This document shows positions 17,577-26,879 of a stretch of 47,928 nt of DNA, piece after piece. Position numbers and translations under genes: made by a program. This stretch comes from Pararcticibacter amylolyticus (lineage in GTDB: Bacteria > Bacteroidota > Bacteroidia > Sphingobacteriales > Sphingobacteriaceae): positions 1-47,928 of the forward strand of contig NZ_QEAS01000006.1 of the NCBI RefSeq assembly GCF_003130405.1, read 5' to 3'. How positions within the stretch are numbered: the stretch's first letter is position 1; the number at the start of each line of letters is the position of its first letter. A model generated the notes under the pieces. It had not been told where the DNA came from, searched no databases, and was given only the letters and a program-made list of their open reading frames with translations.

Positions 17577-19403
17577 ATGAGAAAAATCATGACAAATAAA
17601 ACTTCAAAATATATCCTTCTGCTCATATGCAGCATGAGTCTGCTGTCCTGTGAAAAATTCCTGGATAAACAACCTAATGATATGCTGAATCTTGATCAGG
17701 TATTCTCTATCAGACTGGAAACTGAAAGATACCTTGCCAATGTTTACAGCTACATCCCTGATCCGCTGGTGTGCAATGGTGTTAACTATACTCCTCTCTC
17801 AGATGAAGCGGATTGGGTATTTAACTGGCCTCACCAACAGATTAATACCGGCAATTGGTCACCCGTCAATACCCCTTACGATATTTGGTCCAAATACTAT
17901 AAAGGTATAAGAGCTGCAAGCACTTTTATTAACAGGGTGAGCGAATGCAAGGAATGTGATGAGCTCAATCCTGGTATTACTGTACAATACCGGGAAGAAG
18001 CACGGGTACTCAGGGCATTTTATTATTTCCTGTTAATCCGGCAATATGGCCCCGTAACCATCTTGCCGGATGTGCCTTTAGCTATTGACGCACCATTGTC
18101 TGAAATGCAGTTACCCAGAAACTCGTATGACGAATGCGTTGATTTCATTGTTTCGGAACTTGACAAGGCGCAGCAGGTATTGCCAGACAAACAGTCAAAT
18201 ACAAGGGAATACGGCCGGACTTCAGCAGGAATGGCAAGAGCATTAAAAGCAAGGGTTTTACTATATGCCGCCAGTCCCCTATGGAATGGAAATACGGACT
18301 ATGCTGATTTCAAAAATAAAGACGGGAAGCAACTCGTTAACCAGGTATATGATCAAAACAAGTGGCGTAAAGCAGCGGAAGCGGCTAAGAGCGTTATAGA
18401 CAAAATGCCTGAAGGGCTTTATAAGAAGAACGGCACTGACGGAAAGTTTGATCCATTTCTTTCTTACCAATATGTGTTCCTGGACAGGTGGAACACAGAG
18501 GTTATCTGGGCACGGCCAATGACGGGGGATGCCGTTCGTTGGGAACGATGTTCAGCTCCGCGGCAAATTAACGGCTATATCGGACTTGGTCCCAGTCAGC
18601 AATTAGTGGACGAGTATGAAATGGAAAACGGGATGAGTCCGTTTACGGCTGCGAGCACGACTGCTAACCCCGTAATCAATCCGGCTTCCGGCTATACAGA
18701 GACAGGATTTTCGACTACTGCGACCAAGTTCACGAAAGCAGGCATTCATAACATGTATGTTGGCCGTGAACCGCGCTTTTATGCGACAGTTGGATTTAAC
18801 GGCATGGACTGGGTTTATAAAGGAGCAGATGGTAAAACCATTATTCGTGTTGAGTTATTTTCTACGGGTAAAGACGGCTATAACGGATCCAACGACCATT
18901 CCACAACGGGCTACACTACGGTTAAATATGTGCACCCCGAAAGCGATGTGAGAAACGGAAGGCATGTATTGAAATCATGGATATTTTTCAGGCTGGCAGA
19001 ATTTTACCTGAACTACGCAGAAGCCCTTAACGAATATGATCCGCAAAACCCCGATATCTATAAATATATTAATTTGATTCGTGAGCGGGGGGGAATACCT
19101 TCACTTCCGGAAGGTCTTAATCAGGATCAGATACGTGAACGTATCAGACATGAACGCAGAATAGAACTTGCTTTGGAGGAACATCGTTTCTGGGATGTAA
19201 AACGGTGGAAGATTGCCGAACAAACTGATGCTGCACCGATATATGGGATGAACGTAACTACAGGCACCAGTTTCAGCGATCAGAATTTCTACAAACGAAA
19301 GATTACTGAGTCACGCACATTTCAGAAGAAACATTTTCTTTGGCCTGTGCCACAATATGAGATAGAAAGGAACACGGAACTGGTGCAGAACCCGGAATGG
19401 TAA
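17577..19403 (+). CDS. SusD/RagB-like surface glycan-binding lipoprotein (operon B)
   Basis: The 608-residue lipoprotein has cysteine C25 (SLLSC), followed by EKFLDKQPNDMLNLDQVF, the usual mature SusD start. TPR-type helices include EEARVLRAFYYFLLIRQYGPV and RLAEFYLNYAEALNEY, and the C-terminal region has RERIRHERRIELALEEHRFWDVKRWK and HFLWPVPQYEIERN. All are standard SusD signatures. It pairs with the SusC just upstream. A second ATG at codon 5 is an alternative start. Operon B contains only this SusCD pair and ends in a hairpin terminator, so it has no enzymes of its own. Confidence 0.95.
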   Translation: MRKIMTNKTSKYILLLICSMSLLSCEKFLDKQPNDMLNLDQVFSIRLETERYLANVYSYIPDPLVCNGVNYTPLSDEADWVFNWPHQQINTGNWSPVNTPYDIWSKYYKGIRAASTFINRVSECKECDELNPGITVQYREEARVLRAFYYFLLIRQYGPVTILPDVPLAIDAPLSEMQLPRNSYDECVDFIVSELDKAQQVLPDKQSNTREYGRTSAGMARALKARVLLYAASPLWNGNTDYADFKNKDGKQLVNQVYDQNKWRKAAEAAKSVIDKMPEGLYKKNGTDGKFDPFLSYQYVFLDRWNTEVIWARPMTGDAVRWERCSAPRQINGYIGLGPSQQLVDEYEMENGMSPFTAASTTANPVINPASGYTETGFSTTATKFTKAGIHNMYVGREPRFYATVGFNGMDWVYKGADGKTIIRVELFSTGKDGYNGSNDHSTTGYTTVKYVHPESDVRNGRHVLKSWIFFRLAEFYLNYAEALNEYDPQNPDIYKYINLIRERGGIPSLPEGLNQDQIRERIRHERRIELALEEHRFWDVKRWKIAEQTDAAPIYGMNVTTGTSFSDQNFYKRKITESRTFQKKHFLWPVPQYEIERNTELVQNPEW

Positions 19404-19432
19404 GCATAAATACGTTTCATGTGAAAAGGGTT

Positions 19433-19463
19433 ACCTGCTACGCCCTTTAATGGTGTAGCAGGT
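19433..19463 (+). terminator. Terminator hairpin ending operon B
   Basis: ACCTGCTAC (19433-19441) pairs with GTAGCAGGT (19455-19463). Pairing can extend inward by three more pairs (one G-U). ATTTTAG follows. Confidence 0.65.
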
Positions 19464-19501
19464 ATTTTAGGTGAAATTGACCAGTTGTTTATGTGCCGAC
19501 T

Positions 19502-19566
19502 GTACAAAATAGAACCATTTTTGTACGAACTAATACCATTATACGAACGTCCCCGGCCTACTTTTG
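19502..19566 (+). promoter_or_regulatory. HTCS-type operator and promoter of operon C
   Basis: GTACAAAATAGAACCA (19502-19517) is identical to the first half-site of operon A. GTACGAACTAATACCA (19523-19538) follows at a 21-bp spacing. The -7 box TACTTTTG (19559-19566) starts 36 bp after the second half-site. The leader is short, about 75 nt or less, unlike those of operons A and B. Confidence 0.8.
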
Positions 19567-19646
19567 CATCATGCGTAAGTACGACATCGCTTCGCAAACC
19601 ATATAATAAACTATAATAATTGCACTTCAGCCAACCAATAAGTTTA

Positions 19647-21779
19647 ATGAATGGAAAAATCAAACGAAAGACAATAATCAGGACTACCTTGACGGGAATT
19701 ATACATCTCGCTGCACTTGTATGCTTCTCCAAAAACGCCGCCGGAAAGGAATTTGATGAAAAAAGTAACACTAGTCCGTCCACATACTACAGCCGTTTAA
19801 AGAACGACACGCTGGTTATCGGGAACAGATTAATAGAACGCAAATTTATCTGGAATAAAGGGAACGTCATCACTTACAGCCTGACAGATCAGTCGTCCGG
19901 ACAGATCTGGGTGAACAAAACAAAAACTCCTGATTTTTATATCGGGAAAAATCAGGAACCGGTATCAAACACCTCATATAACTCCAGAGAAATAAAGGAG
20001 AACGCTATTCATCCGCCTTACCTGGAAACGGAGGTAAGCTTTTCGCTGGGAACCTTATATATTAAGAAAATATACCGTATCTACAGCGACAGCCCGGTAA
20101 TTGCCTGTGATATTTACCTGAAGGGCAGCACAGACGTTATTCTTGAGGGAACGGCGGCAAATCCGGCTGATATGAAAAATATTGAGTTTGCCGAAGACAT
20201 GAAGTCTAAGCAGGTAACCGCAATACTGGACCAGATAAAGCTCGACGGATTTCACTGGCAGACAAAGATTGTGGAGTTCTTCGATGTAACTGACTGGAAC
20301 AACAACCTTGTGTCTGAACGTAAGATCATCCCATACCGGAAAAACACCTACAGAGGGAATCTTCTTTTCGCCCATAATAATGAAAATGATAAGGGGCTTT
20401 TCTTTCTGAAGGAAGCGCCATCCTCAAGTACACAACTGGCATATAACGGATACGACTTTACCACCGAATTCGGCCATTTTATGGTGAGCGGACTTGGGAT
20501 GACCCAAAAAGATATTTCGCCCAATGAGTGGCGAAAAGCCTATGGCGTTGTCATGGGTGTTTACAGCGGATCAGAATTGAACCAGCTTACGGCCCTGCGA
20601 AGCTACCAGAAAAACATACGAAAGTTATTGCCGGAAAGAGATGAGATGGTGATGATGAATACCTGGGGCGACCGCAGCCAGGATTCGAAAGTAAACGAGA
20701 AATTCAGCCTGATAGAGGTGAACCGGGCGGCAGAGTTGGGCATCTCGCATTTCCAGATCGATGATGGCTGGCAATCAGGAAAGAGCCCCAATTCGGCGGT
20801 TGCAAAAGGCTCATTCAAAAATATCTGGGATAACCCGGACTATTGGAAACCAGATTCCGAAAAATATCCCAGGGGATTGCATCCTGTGGTGAAAAAAGGA
20901 AAAGAACTCGGGGTAGAGATTTGCCTCTGGTTTAATCCAAGTGTACAGAATGATTATGCCGACTGGAAAAAAGATGCAGAGGCCATCGTCGGCCTGTATA
21001 AGCAGTATGGTATCCGCACGTTTAAAATTGATGGTTTAGCTATTCCTACCAGGCAATCCGAGATCAATCTTCGCAAGCTATTCGACACTGTTCTCGAAAA
21101 GACAGACAACCAGGTAGTGTTTAACCTTGACGCTACGGCCGGACGCCGGGGCGGGTATCATACCTTTAATGAGTACGGAAATATTTTCCTCGAAAACCGT
21201 TATACCGACTGGCAGAATTATTATCCGTACTGGACATTGAGGAACCTGTGGCAGTTGTCGAAGTATGTCCCTGCTGAAAAGCTCCAGATAGAATTTCTGA
21301 ATAAATGGAGAAATACTGCCAAATACGGCAGCGATATTTTTGCTCCGCAGCATTACTCCTTCGAATATTTATTCGCTACTACGATGGCCGGACAGCCGCT
21401 TGCCTGGTTTGAGGGGAGCGGTTTACCGAAAGAGGGCCTGAGCATCGGGCAACTGATCAAAGCATATAAAAAGGTGCAGCATGATTTCCATACAGGTGTC
21501 ATTCTCCCAATCGGGGAAGAACCTTCCGGGAAATCCTGGACTGGCTTTCAGTCGGTAAAAGACGGTACAGGCTATTTCATCTTTTACAGGGAAAATACGC
21601 CGGACTCCGTTGGTTTTGTTAACACCTGGCTAACTGAAGGTACCCAGATAAAATGCACGCCCGTTTTAGGCAACGGAAAGGCCATGATCGCCACCACCAG
21701 CCGGAACGGCATCATTGAAGTCAAACTTCCTGATGTGAATGACTTTGTGATGTACCGTTACGAAATAATCCACCAATAA
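19647..21779 (+). CDS. GH36-like (clan GH-D) exported alpha-galactosidase
   Basis: The exported protein has about 710 residues: an N-terminal beta-domain, then a TIM barrel with MMNTWGDRS, ISHFQIDDGWQ and RTFKIDGL. The DDGW motif and the Asp of KIDG (D462) match the substrate-binding and nucleophile positions of clan GH-D alpha-galactosidases. The usual GH36 acid/base motif is replaced by NLDATAGRRGGYH and FLENRYTDW, so this is a divergent subgroup. The frame is open from an ATG at 19620. The ATG at 19647 was preferred because it gives a normal signal peptide (MNGKIKRKTI plus hydrophobic core). It is the first gene of the eight-gene enzyme operon C. Likely role: removal of terminal alpha-galactose in the periplasm. 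Confidence 0.78.
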   Translation: MNGKIKRKTIIRTTLTGIIHLAALVCFSKNAAGKEFDEKSNTSPSTYYSRLKNDTLVIGNRLIERKFIWNKGNVITYSLTDQSSGQIWVNKTKTPDFYIGKNQEPVSNTSYNSREIKENAIHPPYLETEVSFSLGTLYIKKIYRIYSDSPVIACDIYLKGSTDVILEGTAANPADMKNIEFAEDMKSKQVTAILDQIKLDGFHWQTKIVEFFDVTDWNNNLVSERKIIPYRKNTYRGNLLFAHNNENDKGLFFLKEAPSSSTQLAYNGYDFTTEFGHFMVSGLGMTQKDISPNEWRKAYGVVMGVYSGSELNQLTALRSYQKNIRKLLPERDEMVMMNTWGDRSQDSKVNEKFSLIEVNRAAELGISHFQIDDGWQSGKSPNSAVAKGSFKNIWDNPDYWKPDSEKYPRGLHPVVKKGKELGVEICLWFNPSVQNDYADWKKDAEAIVGLYKQYGIRTFKIDGLAIPTRQSEINLRKLFDTVLEKTDNQVVFNLDATAGRRGGYHTFNEYGNIFLENRYTDWQNYYPYWTLRNLWQLSKYVPAEKLQIEFLNKWRNTAKYGSDIFAPQHYSFEYLFATTMAGQPLAWFEGSGLPKEGLSIGQLIKAYKKVQHDFHTGVILPIGEEPSGKSWTGFQSVKDGTGYFIFYRENTPDSVGFVNTWLTEGTQIKCTPVLGNGKAMIATTSRNGIIEVKLPDVNDFVMYRYEIIHQ

Positions 21780-21787
21780 AAAGAACG

Positions 21788-23779
21788 ATGAAGTACCTCC
21801 TTTTTACCATTTTCTTATTTACCCTCGTCACTGGTCTGCACGGGCAGAAAAAGTTTGAGTTAAAATCACCGGACGGCAAGCTTGCCGCAACTGTTTCCGC
21901 AGGGAGCCAGGTAAGCTACTCTGTCTCGTATGAAGGAGATATCCTTTTAAAGCCTTCCAGCCTTTCGATGGAACTGGACAAGGGAGTGACCTGGGGCAGA
22001 GACTCTAAGCTGCAAAACGCGAAAACAAGCTCTGTAAGGCAGGAGATAGATGCCCACTTCTACAAAAGGAATAAAATAACAGACCATTACAACGAACTGA
22101 CCCTTCATTTCAGGGAGAATTTCAGCCTGATCTTCCGGGCTTACAATGAAGGCATCGCATACCGGTTCGTATCAACAGGAACCCGGGATATCATTGTAAA
22201 AAACGAGGAGGCCTCATTTAACTTTGACAAGGATTATTCTGCTTATGTTCCTTATGTAAAAGGGAAATTCAAAGATACCGAAAGTCAGTTCTTCAACTCA
22301 TTCGAGAACGAATATACATACGCTCCATTGAGCAGGATGAACAGGGATAAGCTGGCTTTTACTCCTTTAGTGGTATGCCTGGATAAGGGAAGGAAGATCT
22401 GCCTCGCCGAGTCGGACCTCGAAAGCTATCCCGGAATGTTCCTCAGCAATAAGACCGGATCGCTATCACTCAGTTCCAGTTTCGCTCCATACCCCGCCGC
22501 TGCAGAACAGGGCGGGCACAACCAGTTGCAGCAGCTGGTGACCTCCCGGCAGCCTTACATCGCAAAGAGTAAAGCGAAATCCAGGTTTCCGTGGCGGATC
22601 ATCATCGTTTCTGCAAAGGATAAAGAACTTGCAGATAACGACATGGTTTATAAGCTTGCATCCCCCACGCGGTTAACCGACCTGTCGTGGATCAAGCCGG
22701 GCAAGGTTGCCTGGGAATGGTGGAACCACTGGGGATTGTCGAATGTAGACTTCGAAGCCGGCGTAAATAACGATACCTATAAGGCATATATTGATTTTGC
22801 ATCGAAGAACAAGATCGAATATGTGATACTCGATGAAGGCTGGGCAGTGAATCTGAAGGCCGACATGTTCAGTATAGTACCTGAAATAGACCTGAAAAAC
22901 CTTGTAGCTTATGCGAATTCAAAGAATGTGGGTTTAATCCTGTGGGCCGGATATTATGCTTTCGAACGGGATATGGAACGGGTATGCAGGCATTATTCTG
23001 AAATGGGCATAAAGGGGTTCAAAATAGATTTTATGGACCGGGACGATCAGCAGATGGTCGATTTCCATTACCGTGCAGCGGTTACAGCTGCAAAGTACAA
23101 GATGCTGGTTGACTTTCACGGGACCTATAAGCCCACAGGGATCAACCGTACTTATCCGAACGTGATCAACTTCGAAGCCGTTCACGGGCTGGAACAAATG
23201 AAATGGACTGGTCCGGAGCTGGACCAGGTCACTTATGATGTCACCATGCCTTTTATCCGCATGGTAGCAGGGCCTGTAGATTATACGCAGGGAGCGATGC
23301 GTAACGCAACAAAGAGAACCCACCGCGGGATTAACGACGAGCCCATGAGCCAGGGTACCCGCTGCCGGCAGCTGGCAGAGTATGTCATATTCGAATCGCC
23401 TTTAAATATGCTGTGCGATAGTCCCACCAGCTACGAAAAAGAGCAGGAGTGCACGAACTTCATATCCGCTGTTCCCACGGTTTGGGACAATACAGTTGCC
23501 CTCGACGGAAAGATTGGTCAGTACCTGTCCATCGCACGCCGGAAGGCGGATGTTTGGTATGTGGGTGCTCTCACTAACTGGGATGCACGCAAGCTGGAAC
23601 TTGACTTGTCATTCTTAGATGAAGGAGATTATATGGCGGAGGTTTACCGGGACGGGGCAAACGCGAACCGGATAGCATCGGATTATAAAAAAGAAACTAT
23701 TGCGGTTCCTTCAAACCGGAAATTAACGGTGTCCATGGCACAAGGCGGGGGCTTTGCCATGAAAATATATAAAAAATAG
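21788..23779 (+). CDS. GH97 retaining alpha-galactosidase-like enzyme
   Basis: The 663-residue protein has a signal peptide (1-19), the GH97 N-terminal beta-sandwich (KFELKSPDGKLAATVS), the TIM barrel (WEWWNHWGLSN, EYVILDEGW, GIKGFKIDFMDRDDQ, INFEAVHGLEQMKW) and a C-terminal beta-domain. GH97 has two mechanisms. Inverting SusB-type alpha-glucosidases use glutamates. Retaining alpha-galactosidases use an Asp in a K(I/V)DF motif. Here D414 in KIDF and E469 in GLE fit the retaining type, numbered almost as in the characterised B. thetaiotaomicron enzyme (D415/E470, recalled). An alpha-galactosidase is therefore more likely than a SusB-like glucosidase. It follows the GH36-like gene by 8 bases. 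Confidence 0.9.
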   Translation: MKYLLFTIFLFTLVTGLHGQKKFELKSPDGKLAATVSAGSQVSYSVSYEGDILLKPSSLSMELDKGVTWGRDSKLQNAKTSSVRQEIDAHFYKRNKITDHYNELTLHFRENFSLIFRAYNEGIAYRFVSTGTRDIIVKNEEASFNFDKDYSAYVPYVKGKFKDTESQFFNSFENEYTYAPLSRMNRDKLAFTPLVVCLDKGRKICLAESDLESYPGMFLSNKTGSLSLSSSFAPYPAAAEQGGHNQLQQLVTSRQPYIAKSKAKSRFPWRIIIVSAKDKELADNDMVYKLASPTRLTDLSWIKPGKVAWEWWNHWGLSNVDFEAGVNNDTYKAYIDFASKNKIEYVILDEGWAVNLKADMFSIVPEIDLKNLVAYANSKNVGLILWAGYYAFERDMERVCRHYSEMGIKGFKIDFMDRDDQQMVDFHYRAAVTAAKYKMLVDFHGTYKPTGINRTYPNVINFEAVHGLEQMKWTGPELDQVTYDVTMPFIRMVAGPVDYTQGAMRNATKRTHRGINDEPMSQGTRCRQLAEYVIFESPLNMLCDSPTSYEKEQECTNFISAVPTVWDNTVALDGKIGQYLSIARRKADVWYVGALTNWDARKLELDLSFLDEGDYMAEVYRDGANANRIASDYKKETIAVPSNRKLTVSMAQGGGFAMKIYKK

Positions 23780-23791
23780 GACCAGATTATC

Positions 23792-25579
23792 ATGAAGCTA
23801 CACACACTTACTACTATAGCGCTGATCCTTTCATGCTTATTTTTTTCGGATCTGTCTGCACAGCAAACCCTGGTAAATATCTACGGACGTAAGATGCAAT
23901 CCTTAAACGGAAAATGGGATGCCATTATTGATCTGTATGCGCAGGGGCGCGGAAATAAGATCTATCTCAATAAAAAGCCTGAGGGAAAGACGGACTTTTA
24001 TGAATATTCTTTTGAAAACGGTCTCCGGTTGAATGTTCCTTCCGACTGGAACAGCCAGGCGCCTGAACTTAAATATTATGAGGGAACGATCTGGTATGCG
24101 CGCAGATTCGATGCTGCAAAGGAAACCGGCAAACGCCTGTTCCTTTACTTCGGAGCTGTCAGTTACCGCTGCCGGATCTACCTGAACGGGCAGGAAATCG
24201 GTCAGCATGAAGGCGGTTTCACTCCTTTCCAGATAGAAGTAACGAAAGACGTTAAAGAGAAGGATAATTTCCTTGCGGTGGAAGTCAGCAATACACGAAC
24301 AACCGATGCCATTCCCGCGATGTCTTTTGACTGGTGGAACTACGGGGGGATTACCCGGGATGTATTGCTGGTAAGCACACCAAATGTGTTTATTGAAGAC
24401 TACTTCATCCAGCTGGATAAATATAAGGCTGATAAGATCGATGCACGGGTGAAACTATCAGAGAAGACCGCCAATGCGGCGGTGACAATCGAGATTCCCG
24501 AGCTGAAGATCAGGCAGACCCTGAAGACGGACCAAAACGGCGAGGTAAAAACTTCCTTTATATCCCGGAAGCTGGAACGCTGGTCGCCTCAGTCACCCAA
24601 ACTCTATAAAGTGATTGTATCAGGTGTAAACGACAAGGTAGAGGAAACTATTGGCTTTCGTAATTTATGGGTGAAGGGAGAAGATATTTATCTGAATGAT
24701 AAGCCGGTATTTATGAAAGCCATCTCCTTTCATGAAGAAATACCCCAAAGGAAGGGACGTGCTTTTTCTGAAGCTGATGCATACATGCTTCTTTCGGAAG
24801 CCAAAGCGCTTGGATGCAACCTGATCCGCCTGGCCCATTATCCGCAAAATGAATACACGGTAAGACTGGCGGAGAAGATGGGTTTCCTGCTGTGGGAAGA
24901 AATACCGGTATGGCAGGGCATTGATTTTAAGAATGAAGCGACCCGGGAGAAGGCGGGCAAGATGGCCAGGGAGATGGTCATTCGGGACAAGAACCGCTGT
25001 TCTCTGGCTTTCTGGGGAGTAGCGAATGAAACACAGCCTTCCGAAGCCCGGGATGCTTTCCTGAAATACCTGATCGCCAACTGCAAATCGATAGATACCA
25101 CACGCCTGATAACGGCCGCCTGCGACCTGGTACGATTCGACCGGGAAAGACAGGTATTCACCATGAACGATCCTTTTATAAAAGAACTGGACGTAGTAGC
25201 TGTGAACAAATATATGGGCTGGTACCACCAGTGGCCTTTAGCACCGGATAAAGCGAAGTGGGATGTGGCAAGAGGAAAGCCGCTGATCATTTCGGAATTC
25301 GGGGGCGAGGCGCTTTACGGGAAGACAGGAGATGCTGACGTGGTCAGTTCCTGGAGCGAAGACTACCAGGCGACTCTTTACAGGGATAACCTGGAGATGT
25401 TTAAGCATATCCCAAACCTGCGGGGAACAGCGCCATGGATACTATTTGATTTCCGCTCCCCTTTTCGCCTCCACCCTACTAACCAGGATGGCTGGAACCG
25501 CAAAGGACTGGTATCGGACCAGGGACAGCGGAAGAAAGCGTGGTATTTAATGAAGGAATATTATGACAGTATTAAATAA
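23792..25579 (+). CDS. GH2 enzyme with beta-glucuronidase signature
   Basis: The 595-residue protein has a signal peptide (1-23), a sugar-binding jelly roll (YEGTIWYARRF, FGAVSYRCRIYLNG, DWWNYGGITRDV), an immunoglobulin-like domain and a TIM barrel. The acid/base is E413 in GVANE and the nucleophile is E502 in ISEFGGE. Near the C-terminus WNRKGLVS places N569 and K571 as an N-x-K motif, which in E. coli UidA (N566, K568) binds the uronate carboxylate. Length and residue spacing are also close to UidA. This favours beta-glucuronidase, or a related uronidase, over beta-galactosidase. Substrate identity is inferred. The downstream gene begins close to this stop. Confidence 0.87.
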   Translation: MKLHTLTTIALILSCLFFSDLSAQQTLVNIYGRKMQSLNGKWDAIIDLYAQGRGNKIYLNKKPEGKTDFYEYSFENGLRLNVPSDWNSQAPELKYYEGTIWYARRFDAAKETGKRLFLYFGAVSYRCRIYLNGQEIGQHEGGFTPFQIEVTKDVKEKDNFLAVEVSNTRTTDAIPAMSFDWWNYGGITRDVLLVSTPNVFIEDYFIQLDKYKADKIDARVKLSEKTANAAVTIEIPELKIRQTLKTDQNGEVKTSFISRKLERWSPQSPKLYKVIVSGVNDKVEETIGFRNLWVKGEDIYLNDKPVFMKAISFHEEIPQRKGRAFSEADAYMLLSEAKALGCNLIRLAHYPQNEYTVRLAEKMGFLLWEEIPVWQGIDFKNEATREKAGKMAREMVIRDKNRCSLAFWGVANETQPSEARDAFLKYLIANCKSIDTTRLITAACDLVRFDRERQVFTMNDPFIKELDVVAVNKYMGWYHQWPLAPDKAKWDVARGKPLIISEFGGEALYGKTGDADVVSSWSEDYQATLYRDNLEMFKHIPNLRGTAPWILFDFRSPFRLHPTNQDGWNRKGLVSDQGQRKKAWYLMKEYYDSIK

Positions 25580-25598
25580 GGCTCATAAAACAGGACTT

Positions 25599-26858
25599 AT
25601 GAGGAACGCTTTTTTGCTGGCCCTTTTTCTTGGTGCGTTTTTTACGCTTAAAGCGCAGGAGCCTAATTATGATGAATCTAAAGTACCTGCCTATACATTG
25701 CCTGATCCTCTGAGAATGGAGAACGGCGATGAGGTGAACAGCCCGGCAAAATGGGTTGAACGCAGGGCGGAAATATTGAAGGTATTTGAAACCCAGGTGT
25801 ATGGTAAAATGCCGGAACACCCGAAAGACCTGCACTTCCGGGTACTGTCTGAAGACCGCTATGCCCTCAGCAATATGGCCACGCGCAAAGAGGTTGCTGT
25901 TTATTTTACGAAAGATGAACAGCATTATATGACCATCCTGATGTATATCCCTAATAAACGGCGTGGCGAAGCACCGGTGTTCTTTGGATTGAATTTTAAG
26001 GGGAATCATACCATCTGCGATGATCCGGATATCACGGAATCGGTGACACGGATGAAGCCGCGTGAAGGAGGCAGTGAAAAACAGCCTGGAACATTTAAGC
26101 GCGGGGCTGAATCATCGCGCTGGCCGGTTGAGATGCTGATCGCCAACGGATACGCTGTGGCGACAGTTTATCGTGGAGATATTGATCCTGATTATGATGA
26201 CGGTTTTCAAAACGGCGTGCATCCGCTATTCTATGGCAAAGGTCAAACCAGGCCGCGCGCAGATGAATGGGGCACACTTTCCGCCTGGGCATGGGGATTA
26301 AGCTGTGCCATGGACTATTTCGTAACAGATGAGGACATTGACAGTAAGAAAGTTGCTTTAGTGGGCCATTCGCGTCATGGGAAGACAGCATTATGGGCCG
26401 GAGCGATTGATCAGCGTTTTGCCATGGCGATATCCAACGACTCAGGCTGTGGCGGAGCTGCTATATCCAGGCGGAAGTATGGAGAAACGTTCAGCAAGGT
26501 CAATAGGCTCTTCCCCCACTGGTTCTGCGAAAATTTCAAGCAATACAACGATAAGGAAGAGCTTTTACCTGTCGATCAGCATGAACTGATCGCCCTGATG
26601 GCTCCCCGGCCGGTATATATAGCCAGCGCAATAGATGATAAATGGGCTGACCCGAAAGGAGAATTTCTTTCCGGGGTTCATGCTACTCCTGTCTACCGGT
26701 TACTGGGTCGTGAAGGTTTGAACGGCACGGGTCTTCCTACGGTTAACCAGCCCCTGATGCCGGGCTCAATCGGTTACCACGTGCGCTCGGGAAACCATGA
26801 CATTACCCTTTACGACTGGGAACAGTTTGTAAAATTTGCTGACAAACATTTTAAATAA
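25599..26858 (+). CDS. CE15 glucuronoyl esterase-like protein
   Basis: This exported alpha/beta-hydrolase of 419 residues belongs to carbohydrate esterase family 15. The nucleophile elbow GHSRHGK (S258) has the family G-x-S-R-x-G-K form. The SGCGGAAISRR, ASAIDDKWADP and SGNHDI (H400) segments also match. CE15 enzymes cleave esters on the carboxyl of (4-O-methyl) glucuronic acid. The frame is open from 25563, overlapping the preceding gene. The ATG at 25599 was chosen because it has an AGGA upstream and starts directly with a signal peptide (MRNAFLLALFLGAFF..KAQ). In this operon it would free esterified glucuronate for the beta-glucuronidase and the GH88 enzyme. Confidence 0.88.
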   Translation: MRNAFLLALFLGAFFTLKAQEPNYDESKVPAYTLPDPLRMENGDEVNSPAKWVERRAEILKVFETQVYGKMPEHPKDLHFRVLSEDRYALSNMATRKEVAVYFTKDEQHYMTILMYIPNKRRGEAPVFFGLNFKGNHTICDDPDITESVTRMKPREGGSEKQPGTFKRGAESSRWPVEMLIANGYAVATVYRGDIDPDYDDGFQNGVHPLFYGKGQTRPRADEWGTLSAWAWGLSCAMDYFVTDEDIDSKKVALVGHSRHGKTALWAGAIDQRFAMAISNDSGCGGAAISRRKYGETFSKVNRLFPHWFCENFKQYNDKEELLPVDQHELIALMAPRPVYIASAIDDKWADPKGEFLSGVHATPVYRLLGREGLNGTGLPTVNQPLMPGSIGYHVRSGNHDITLYDWEQFVKFADKHFK

Positions 26859-26879
26859 CACACACATAATCCCATATCA

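Noticed and set aside
24665-25290. Minus-strand frames opposite the GH2 gene
   Set aside because: The composition is typical of antisense frames, no motif is present, and the opposite strand carries both GH2 catalytic motifs.
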